Origin: Armatimonadota bacterium
GTDB taxonomy: Bacteria > Armatimonadota > UBA5829
Assembly: GCA_023398345.1 (NCBI GenBank)
Contig: JAEWSK010000027.1
Location: 1-7,560 of the forward strand
Reading direction: 5' to 3'
DNA length: 7,560 nt
Position 1 is the first letter of the stretch. Each line of letters starts with the position of its first letter. The notes under the pieces are model-generated. The model did not search any database. It was not told the origin of the DNA and saw nothing but the letters and a program-made list of their open reading frames with translations. The translations under genes and the position numbers were made by a program. This document shows, piece after piece, positions 1 through 5,512 of this stretch.

Positions 1-44
1 GTAAGGCCTTGAATCAGACCAAGTATAATGGCTTCAAATAGCAA
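1..44 (-). CDS. uppP: Undecaprenyl-diphosphatase, N-terminus only (cut by window edge)
   Basis: The first 14 codons read LLFEAIILGLIQGL, with the first residue becoming Met at a TTG start, and the next codon begins AC (Thr). This matches the well-known N-terminus of UppP/BacA enzymes (AIILGxxQGLTEFLP), which dephosphorylate undecaprenyl diphosphate to recycle the lipid carrier for peptidoglycan and other surface glycans at the membrane. The TTG at 44-42 is the only possible start, because an in-frame TAA lies three codons upstream at 53-51. A GAGG ribosome binding site at 57-54 is 9 nt upstream and overlaps the TGA stop of the preceding gene, so translation is probably coupled. The catalytic motifs lie outside the window, so the call rests on a short but distinctive match and the envelope-gene context. 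Confidence 0.8.
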   Translation of the reverse strand, partial: MLFEAIILGLIQGL

Positions 45-55
45 TAAATCTTACC

Positions 56-1171
56 TCAAATCGAAGATTGCATAGCGGCACGTCGATCCCTGGGCTTTAT
101 ATAATATCTTTTGAGCAGTTCGCGGATAATAGCGGCAATCGGCGCTGCCAAAAACATTCCGGCAATGCCGAAAAACTCAGCGCCTATCAGCAAAACTATT
201 ATTACAACAGCGGCATGGAGTTGCAGCCTATGGCCGATCAATTGCGGCATTATGAACTTGCTTTCGGCAAAGTGCATAACAATGACGAAAATAGCCAGAT
301 AAATAGGTATTTCGAGCTGGCCGGGTGACGTCAACGCACCGACAAGCACAATGGGGATGCCACTTAGAATTGGGCCGACAATGGGTATTGCGCGTGTGAT
401 GCCCGCAAAAAGTGCCAGCACCACAATATATTTTATATCCAACATCCAAAGAAAGGCGCCGGTCAAAACTCCAGCGATCAGACACAAGATCAATTGGCCA
501 AATATATAGCTCTGCAGCATTCCACCGGCCATGCGTCCTACGCGCACCGCTTCGCGTCGCGCACTGGGAGGCAATATTGCATATAGTTCCGATGTGATGG
601 CACGATAGTCAAAAACGAAATAAAACGCCAGAACGGGTATTAGCACGAGTTCGAGAATCAATCGCACAGAAGATCCTGCAAAGCACAGAACCCATCCCCC
701 ACACTTGCTCACTAAATCGCCAAATCTCGAAATATCCGGCCTGCCAATGAAGTCTTTAACATCTAAGCTATTTTGAAATGCACTGACGATTCGATTCAAT
801 GGCTCTGCAAGCTTGCCCATATACTGCCCGACGAGAATAGAAAAGTCGCCCAGTTCCGATGCGAAAGGCACTACGAACAGACTTACCATTGCTGCAACTA
901 ACGCAAGAAACACGCTAAACATCATCATTGTTGCAACAAGCCGGCGCATTTTGGGGCGCAGGCGGCCACGACGCCTTCGACATAACCACTCGACGCCTGG
1001 AAGAAGTATGTATGTCAAAATTACAGATAGAAATATCGAGGCAACTATCGACCGAATCCGATACAGCAAATAGCAAAAAACGACAAACAGGCCCAGTAAA
1101 AACGCCCATCTGGCGAGTCGCCGAATGATCTCCCAAGTTGAGTCGACTCTGCTTATCGCATTGCTATCCAT
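56..1171 (-). CDS. AI-2E/PerM-family integral membrane protein
   Basis: This 371-residue protein has the layout of the AI-2E transporter (PerM/TqsA, formerly UPF0118) family: two N-terminal membrane segments (about 20-57), a basic loop (64-77, RRRRGRLRPKMRR), a third segment (about 80-105), a soluble stretch (106-165), then roughly five more segments to about residue 350. Family-like signatures are the SYIFGQLILCLIAG segment (221-234), AGITRAIPIVGPILSGIP (256-273), and the FGIAGMFLAAPIAA block (334-347). The family is named for autoinducer-2 export, but members are diverse and have also been linked to ion or small-molecule transport, so the substrate here is unknown. The ATG overlaps the last 8 nt of wecB and has no strong ribosome binding site, which suggests coupled translation. 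It ends 11 nt before uppP. Its place between wecB and uppP makes an envelope-related role plausible but unproven. Confidence 0.88.
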   Translation of the reverse strand: MDSNAISRVDSTWEIIRRLARWAFLLGLFVVFCYLLYRIRSIVASIFLSVILTYILLPGVEWLCRRRRGRLRPKMRRLVATMMMFSVFLALVAAMVSLFVVPFASELGDFSILVGQYMGKLAEPLNRIVSAFQNSLDVKDFIGRPDISRFGDLVSKCGGWVLCFAGSSVRLILELVLIPVLAFYFVFDYRAITSELYAILPPSARREAVRVGRMAGGMLQSYIFGQLILCLIAGVLTGAFLWMLDIKYIVVLALFAGITRAIPIVGPILSGIPIVLVGALTSPGQLEIPIYLAIFVIVMHFAESKFIMPQLIGHRLQLHAAVVIIVLLIGAEFFGIAGMFLAAPIAAIIRELLKRYYIKPRDRRAAMQSSI

Positions 1172-2291
1172 TACAAATGAACCGGGACTTTATTATCTCC
1201 CATATCCTTTCGGCAGTGTGCCCGTCACCAAACGGACTCTCAACATTTGCCATCGCATCATATGCTGATTTGTCGTCCAACAGTCTTTGAGCTTCGTTTA
1301 TGATAACACTTGCGTCGGTTCCGACTAACTTCGCATTTCCTGCCTCGACACCTTCGGGCCGCTCGGTAGTTTTTCTTAATACGAGAACAGGTTTGCCCAA
1401 GGACGGCGCTTCTTCTTGAACACCACCGGAATCAGTCAATATCAAATAAGATTCTTTAATCAAATGCACAAACGGCACATAATCAGGCGGTTCGATTAGT
1501 ATTACTCGCTCAACACCGTCGAGTTCAGGATAGACCGTCTCGCGTACAATCGGGTTCTTGTGAACGGGAAAAATTACGGTCACATCGGCATTGCGCCTGA
1601 CAATTTCCTTGACGGCCGCGCATATCTCGTGCATCGGCTCGCCCCAGTTCTCGCGCCGGTGAGCAGTCATTAATATCATCCGGCCAGATCGCGACGCGGC
1701 TAAAATGCGCTCATCGTCAAAGACATGATCTCGTACTGCTATACTTAACAGCGCGTCAATGACTGTATTTCCTGTGACAAACACATTTTCTTGCGCGATA
1801 CCCTCGGCAAGCAAATTTGCTTTTGCACGCTCAGTGGGCGCAAAGTGCAAATCCGCAATTGCTCCCGTCAATCGACGATTCATCTCTTCGGGAAACGGAT
1901 CATATTTATTGTCGGTTCGCAGGCCGGCTTCAACATGCCCAAAAGCTATCTTATTGTAAAATGCCGCAAGGCTTGCAACAAAAGTCGTTGTCGTATCGCC
2001 CTGGGCAAGAATTATATTGGGCTGAATTTGCTTAATTATATTGTCGAGTCCATCGAGTGCGCGCGTGGTTATCTGCGAAAGAGTCTGTCGCGCAGACATT
2101 ATATTGAGATCAAAATCAGGATGTAGATCGAAAGCCTCAAGCACCTGCACAAGCATCTCGCGGTGCTGGCCGGTAACGGCGAGTGTCAATTCGACTTGAT
2201 CCGAATGCCGCTTGAGTTCATTGACAACCGGGGCCATTTTCACCGTGTCTGGTCTTGTGCCGCAAATCGCAAGAACTTTTAATGCCGCCAA
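1164..2291 (-). CDS. wecB: UDP-N-acetylglucosamine 2-epimerase (non-hydrolysing)
   Basis: This 375-residue cytoplasmic enzyme has the usual length of the WecB/MnaA family, which interconverts UDP-GlcNAc and UDP-ManNAc for surface polysaccharides or wall polymers. The GT-B-like fold is visible from the opening KVLAICGTRPDTVKMAP (5-21) and QHREML (42-47). Next come QGDTTTT (97-103), GHVEAGLRT (118-126) and PFPEEMNRRLTG (132-143), and then the AHRRENWG loop (210-217). The sugar-nucleotide binding block runs DSGGVQEEAPSLGKPVL (287-303) and TTERPEG (308-314). Asp99, Glu121, Glu135 and His211 correspond to the residues implicated in epimerisation in the E. coli and Bacillus enzymes. The start is a TTG preceded by GGGAGG placed in the last codons of the upstream transferase gene, only 3 nt away. 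Its neighbour is the GlcNAc-1-P transferase that uses the same nucleotide sugar. Confidence 0.95.
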   Translation of the reverse strand: MAALKVLAICGTRPDTVKMAPVVNELKRHSDQVELTLAVTGQHREMLVQVLEAFDLHPDFDLNIMSARQTLSQITTRALDGLDNIIKQIQPNIILAQGDTTTTFVASLAAFYNKIAFGHVEAGLRTDNKYDPFPEEMNRRLTGAIADLHFAPTERAKANLLAEGIAQENVFVTGNTVIDALLSIAVRDHVFDDERILAASRSGRMILMTAHRRENWGEPMHEICAAVKEIVRRNADVTVIFPVHKNPIVRETVYPELDGVERVILIEPPDYVPFVHLIKESYLILTDSGGVQEEAPSLGKPVLVLRKTTERPEGVEAGNAKLVGTDASVIINEAQRLLDDKSAYDAMANVESPFGDGHTAERIWEIIKSRFICNG

Positions 2292-2294
2292 AAT

Positions 2295-3251
2295 CTACCT
2301 CCCAACCTTACTCAAATGCAGAAATATGAAGTAAGCAATCGCGCATGAGACTATAGCAAGGGTGTATATACACCAAATTACCTGGCGATGCGACAGTCCT
2401 TTTTTTACTAATCTATGATGCAAATGAGTAGTATCGGCTTCGCCAATGCTCTTACCTGAAGCTGCGCGTCGAAGAACAACAAAAGTAGTATCAAAAAGTG
2501 GCACAGCAAGCACCAACACCGGGACGGCCACTGCCAGCATTGCCGTTATCTTCATTGTGCCGAGAATCGATATGCCTGCAAGAGTAAATCCGAGAAACTG
2601 CGCTCCAATTGTGCCCATGAATACCTTTGCGGGAGGATAGTTATATCGAAGAAAACCCAGCGCCGCTCCAAACAAAGCCGCAGCCATAACTGCAGACATC
2701 TGCCTTGCGGGAAACTGCGCCGCCATTACCATCAGCGTTGCCGCTGCAATTGCAGATATACCCGCAGCAAGCCCATCGAGGCCATCCATGCAGTCAACGG
2801 CCTTTGTCACCATCAAAACCCAAATTAGCGTAACAGGAATGCTCCAAAGGCCGAAGTTGACATAAATCGGGCTTGTAATTGCATAAATACGAACGCCGAA
2901 CAAGCATAGAATCAGACCTGCGACTAAAATGCTTCCGGCCTGCATCCACCCGGGCAATTCATACTTGTCGTCAATGACGCCGACGATAGCGACTAATGTC
3001 CCTCCGACAAGCAGACCTATGGCTTGACGGCTCAGATTCACTTTGTCGCTGATAAGAAGAATGACTGCAATTGATACGATAAATGCGACATACATTGCCA
3101 GCCCGCCCGACAATGGAGTCGGACGAGCATGGACACGTCTGCCGCCGGGGTGCGCAACTATGCCCCGGCTCTCCGCAAAGCGGCGAACCAATGGGGTCAA
3201 TATGCAGGCAACAGCCGCCGCGACAAGCACGGCAATTAAGTTTAGGGTCAT
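2295..3251 (-). CDS. WecA/TagO/MraY-family undecaprenyl-phosphate sugar-1-phosphate transferase with an altered metal-site motif
   Basis: This 318-residue polytopic membrane protein belongs to the polyprenyl-phosphate N-acetylhexosamine-1-phosphate transferase family, which moves a GlcNAc-1-P (or MurNAc-pentapeptide-P) group from UDP onto undecaprenyl phosphate. Signatures in order are RRVHARPTPLSGG (38-50), VIDDKYELPGW with the Asp-Asp pair (92-102), AVDCMDGLDGLAAG (151-164), the cytoplasmic loop YPPAKVFMGTIGAQFLG (205-221), and TTHLHHRL (274-281). About ten hydrophobic segments are visible. Most relatives have MGDxG in the loop. Here Thr214 (ACA) replaces the aspartate that is equivalent, by memory, to a Mg-binding residue of Aquifex MraY (Asp265). 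The context with wecB and uppP favours a WecA/TagO-like GlcNAc-1-P role over MraY. The ATG follows the glyA stop by 8 nt without a clear ribosome binding site. Family membership is sure; activity and exact substrate are not. Confidence 0.9.
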   Translation of the reverse strand: MTLNLIAVLVAAAVACILTPLVRRFAESRGIVAHPGGRRVHARPTPLSGGLAMYVAFIVSIAVILLISDKVNLSRQAIGLLVGGTLVAIVGVIDDKYELPGWMQAGSILVAGLILCLFGVRIYAITSPIYVNFGLWSIPVTLIWVLMVTKAVDCMDGLDGLAAGISAIAAATLMVMAAQFPARQMSAVMAAALFGAALGFLRYNYPPAKVFMGTIGAQFLGFTLAGISILGTMKITAMLAVAVPVLVLAVPLFDTTFVVLRRAASGKSIGEADTTHLHHRLVKKGLSHRQVIWCIYTLAIVSCAIAYFIFLHLSKVGR

Positions 3252-3259
3252 ATTTATGC

Positions 3260-4540
3260 TTAATAAACCGGGAATGCGTCTGCGAGCCCGCGAACTTCGC
3301 GCGCCACTTGCTGGCGTTCAGCAATTGCTTCCGGCGCGTCGCCCAAATTAGTCAGGCATCGCATAATAAGATCGGCAATTGTCTCCATTTCACCCTCGCC
3401 CATGCCGCGAGTTGTGACGCATGGCGTTCCGATGCGAAGACCGCTTGTAACCATCGGTTTCTCTTTGTCAAACGGGATCATGTTCTTGTTTGCCACGATG
3501 CCGACCTCGTCCAACGCTTCCTGAGCGACCTTGCCGGTAATGCCTAGTGGAGTAAGATCAGCCAGCATCAGATGATTGTCTGTGCCGCCGCTGACAAGCC
3601 TAAGACCGCGCTTTGCAAGCGCAGTTGCAAGAGCAGCGGCGTTTATACGAATACTGCGCTGGTAATCAACAAATGATGGATCCATCGCTTCTTTCAGGCA
3701 TACGGCCTTTGCAGCAACTACATGCATCAGCGGGCCGCCCTGCATGCCCGGGAACACTGCCTTGTCAATCGCCTTCGCATGTTCTGCCTTGCAGAGAATC
3801 ATGCCCGAGCGCGGGCCTCGAAGGGTCTTGTGCATAGTAAACGTCACAACGTCGCAATAAGGCACCGGTGACGGATGTTCGCCAGCGGCAACCAATCCGG
3901 CGATGTGAGCAATATCAGCCATCAGAATTGCTCCGACGGAATCAGCAATCTTTCGAAATCGTTCAAAATCGATAATGCGCGGGTAGACCGTCGCGCCGGT
4001 CACGATCATTCGCGGTTTGCATTCTTTGGCGAGCCGCTCGATTTCATCATAGTCGAACGTTTCAGTTTCTGGACTTACGCCATAGTAGCACGGGTTGTAG
4101 AGTATGCCGGAAAAATTGACCTTGCTGCCGTGCGTAAGGTGTCCGCCGTGTGCAAGTTCCATTGATAAAAACGTATCACCCGGCTTCATAAAAGCAAAAT
4201 ACGCAGCCATGTTCGCCTGAGACCCGGCATGCGGCTGCACATTTGCATGTTCCGCTCCGAATAATTCTTTGGCGCGCTCGACTGCTATCGACTCCACAAC
4301 ATCGACGTTCTCGCAACCGCCGTAATATCGCTTATTTGGGTAGCCTTCGGCATATTTGTTTGTCAACACGGAGCCTGTAGCCTCCATTACGGCACGGCTC
4401 ACGTAGTTTTCCGATGCGATCAATAGAATTTTACGATTTTGTCGCTCGGTATCTGTTTTAATAGCCTCTGCAATAACTGGGTCTGCCTCTGAAAGCGGCA
4501 GGCTCATCTGCATTGCTCGGGCGCTCTGGCTAATTCCCAA
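3260..4540 (-). CDS. glyA: Serine hydroxymethyltransferase
   Basis: GlyA is a cytoplasmic pyridoxal-phosphate enzyme that converts serine and tetrahydrofolate to glycine and 5,10-methylene-tetrahydrofolate, the main source of one-carbon units. The family blocks are nearly all intact: [73 protein letters not shown], the PLP-lysine motif [29 protein letters not shown] and SGLRIGTP. The start needs a decision. I chose the TTG at 4540-4538 (426 residues) because GGGGAGG at 4553-4547 lies 6 nt before it, inside the end of rpiB. ATG codons at 4513 and 4507 (417 or 415 residues) fit the B. subtilis N-terminus better but have weak ribosome binding sites, and a TTG at 4564 has none. With the chosen start the gene overlaps rpiB by 11 nt. 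The neighbouring rpiB-glyA pairing is common in Gram-positive-type bacteria. Confidence 0.97.
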   Translation of the reverse strand: MGISQSARAMQMSLPLSEADPVIAEAIKTDTERQNRKILLIASENYVSRAVMEATGSVLTNKYAEGYPNKRYYGGCENVDVVESIAVERAKELFGAEHANVQPHAGSQANMAAYFAFMKPGDTFLSMELAHGGHLTHGSKVNFSGILYNPCYYGVSPETETFDYDEIERLAKECKPRMIVTGATVYPRIIDFERFRKIADSVGAILMADIAHIAGLVAAGEHPSPVPYCDVVTFTMHKTLRGPRSGMILCKAEHAKAIDKAVFPGMQGGPLMHVVAAKAVCLKEAMDPSFVDYQRSIRINAAALATALAKRGLRLVSGGTDNHLMLADLTPLGITGKVAQEALDEVGIVANKNMIPFDKEKPMVTSGLRIGTPCVTTRGMGEGEMETIADLIMRCLTNLGDAPEAIAERQQVAREVRGLADAFPVY

Positions 4541-5021
4541 CGCATTCCTCCCCGCACTTATCAAGTGCGTTGATCTTATTTACACGGCGCTCATGGCGCA
4601 CTCCACCTTCAAAATCGGTATCAAGAAACGCCTTCGCTATTTCAAGCGCCAAACCTGGTCCAACAACACGCCCACCCATTCCCAAAATGTTGGCATCGTT
4701 GTGCGCGCGGGACATTCGAGCGGAAAATGTGTCAGATACAACAGCGGCACGGATTCCATTCACCTTATTGGCCGTAATTGTAACGCCAATTCCGGTTCCG
4801 CAGACGAGAATTCCTCTATCAAATCGACCTGAAGCAACCTCACCAGCTACTGTCAATGCAATATCAGGGTAATCAACTGACTCTATCGAGTAAGTGCCTA
4901 AGTCTTCGATATCGTAACCGTCATCTCTAAGTGCATTGGTGATCTCTTCTTTTAGCGGAAAACCCGCATGATCCGAGCCAATAGCCACTCTCAGCTTACG
5001 TACACTATTTGTATCACTCAT
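4530..5021 (-). CDS. rpiB: Ribose-5-phosphate isomerase B (RpiB/LacAB family)
   Basis: This 163-residue cytoplasmic enzyme interconverts ribose 5-phosphate and ribulose 5-phosphate in the non-oxidative pentose phosphate pathway; some relatives act on allose or galactose 6-phosphates. Visible motifs are [15 protein letters not shown] (13-27) with Asp17-His18, and DYPDIA (50-55). [16 protein letters not shown] (71-86) carries Cys74, equivalent to the catalytic cysteine of E. coli Rpi[19 protein letters not shown] (104-121) follows with His107, then the phosphate-binding tail GGVRHERRV (139-147). The ATG at 5021 is chosen because GGAGG (5032-5028) lies 6 nt upstream and a strong promoter sits just before it. 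Upstream in-frame ATGs at 5039 and 5090 fall outside the predicted transcript. It is the first gene of the operon, and its last codons supply the glyA ribosome binding site. The C-terminal tail after residue 150 is slightly longer than usual and has two cysteines. Confidence 0.96.
   Translation of the reverse strand: MSDTNSVRKLRVAIGSDHAGFPLKEEITNALRDDGYDIEDLGTYSIESVDYPDIALTVAGEVASGRFDRGILVCGTGIGVTITANKVNGIRAAVVSDTFSARMSRAHNDANILGMGGRVVGPGLALEIAKAFLDTDFEGGVRHERRVNKINALDKCGEECVGN
4547..4553 (-). promoter_or_regulatory. Ribosome binding site of glyA inside the rpiB reading frame
   Basis: GGGGAGG lies within the last rpiB codons, 6 nt before the TTG at 4540. It is the strongest such site near the glyA 5' end and is the reason for choosing this TTG over the downstream ATGs at 4513 and 4507. 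It implies that ribosomes finishing rpiB hand over to glyA. Confidence 0.6.
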
Positions 5022-5039
5022 CCTCGCCCTCCAAGCCAT

Positions 5040-5068
5040 ATTATAAACCCGACAGAAAGCGTTGTAAA
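5040..5068 (-). promoter_or_regulatory. Sigma-70-type promoter of the rpiB operon
   Basis: On the minus strand a TTTACA -35 box (5068-5063) is separated by exactly 17 nt from a perfect TATAAT -10 box (5045-5040). Transcription would start near 5033, immediately before the GGAGG ribosome binding site and about 12 nt upstream of the rpiB ATG. The leader is therefore almost absent, leaving no room for a riboswitch or attenuator in this transcript. No other strong promoter was noticed between here and uppP, though internal ones cannot be excluded by eye. Confidence 0.8.
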
Positions 5069-5403
5069 GCGATAGACGAGGCAATGGCAAGAATAGGATA
5101 TGTACATAAATATGGCGCCGGAGTCAGCCACTCCGACGCCATGGACTTGGAGGAGTTCGCTAATGACCTTTTCGACGCGCCAACGCTTTCGCCGGCAAAA
5201 ATGCACCGGCATTTCGAGTTTCGGCGGCCAAGACTACCATAGCAACTATACGCCTTAGGCTCTTGACTTTGCGCCCCTGGCTTTCGCACAGGTTTGCCGT
5301 TGTCGATCTCCTCATTGACTTGTCCACTAGAATTATGCCACGCATTCGAAGCTATAGACCAGGTATTTGTAATAGGATTAACTGCATTGTAGCACAACAA
5401 CTC
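5069..5403. other. Divergent intergenic spacer without a convincing gene
   Basis: About 335 nt separate the rpiB promoter from the promoter of the rightward hydrolase gene. Short open frames exist on both strands, the longest reaching 131 codons on the minus strand but running through the rpiB promoter. None has a recognisable product together with a good ribosome binding site. The best-placed small frame is a 31-codon one at 5163-5258 (+), with GGAGGAG 7 nt upstream and a basic peptide of no known family. The main visible structure is the inverted repeat at 5112-5142. No tRNA-like cloverleaf or known riboswitch consensus was seen. Confidence 0.55.
5112..5142. repeat. Strong inverted repeat (13-bp stem with one mismatch, 5-nt loop)
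   Basis: The left arm 5112-5124 (ATGGCGCCGGAGT) pairs with the right arm 5130-5142 (ACTCCGACGCCAT) across a CAGCC loop. The only mismatch is C5118 against A5136. Read on the minus strand it is followed by ATATTTATG, a poor but T-containing tail, so it could be a weak terminator that insulates the rpiB promoter from leftward transcription. Read on the plus strand no T-run follows. A protein-binding site or a structured RNA element are alternatives. Confidence 0.6.
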
Positions 5404-5447
5404 TGATATAATATGTGTTGGACGGCTGTAAATCATATCGAGTTGTT
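5396..5447. repeat. 8-bp inverted repeat flanking the hydrolase promoter
   Basis: AACAACTC at 5396-5403 is the exact reverse complement of GAGTTGTT at 5440-5447. The copies lie just upstream of the -10 box and roughly 20 nt after the predicted transcription start, with centres 44 bp apart, about four helical turns. This layout would suit a repressor binding two half-operators with a loop, but an 8-bp match can also arise by chance. Confidence 0.3.
5404..5412 (+). promoter_or_regulatory. Extended -10 promoter of the GH36-like gene
   Basis: TGATATAAT is a perfect extended -10 element (TGnTATAAT). The hexamer 17 nt upstream (GCATTG, 5384-5389) is a poor -35 box, which is typical when an extended -10 compensates or an activator is needed. 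Transcription would begin near 5419, giving a leader of about 94 nt before the ATG at 5513. Confidence 0.6.
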
Positions 5448-5475
5448 CCCGTCTATTCTACTTGAGCAACAAGCA

Positions 5476-5492
5476 GCTCGCATATAACGAGC
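5476..5492 (+). other. Small leader hairpin just before the ribosome binding site
   Basis: GCTCG (5476-5480) and CGAGC (5488-5492) form a 5-bp stem with a 7-nt CATATAA loop. It ends 5 nt before the GAGGAG ribosome binding site (5498-5503) of the hydrolase gene. It is short and may have no function beyond local structure. Confidence 0.3.
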
Positions 5493-5512
5493 AGACTGAG
5501 GAGAATTTGTAG

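Noticed and set aside
1759..2126. Several open frames of 66-111 codons antisense to wecB
   Set aside because: They lie wholly within the conserved wecB gene, have no family resemblance, and are explained as shadows of its codon use.
2295..3251. MraY (peptidoglycan lipid I synthase) as the identity of the transferase
   Set aside because: Its neighbours are wecB and uppP rather than mur genes, and the THLHHR motif resembles WecA/TagO-type enzymes. MraY cannot be fully excluded.
4530..5090. Longer rpiB start at 5090 or 5039
   Set aside because: Both lie upstream of the predicted transcription start near 5033, and the extra residues do not resemble RpiB. ATG 5021 has a good ribosome binding site.
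5084..5242. 52-codon frame on the plus strand (MARIGYVHKYGAG...)
   Set aside because: Codon use looks mildly gene-like, but the only ribosome binding site (GAGG) is 2 nt from the ATG, no promoter is visible, and the product is not recognisable.
5041..5436. 131-codon open frame on the minus strand in the spacer
   Set aside because: It runs through the rpiB promoter and past the strong inverted repeat, has no recognisable domain, and is rich in Ser, Asn and Cys in a way unlike the neighbouring proteins.
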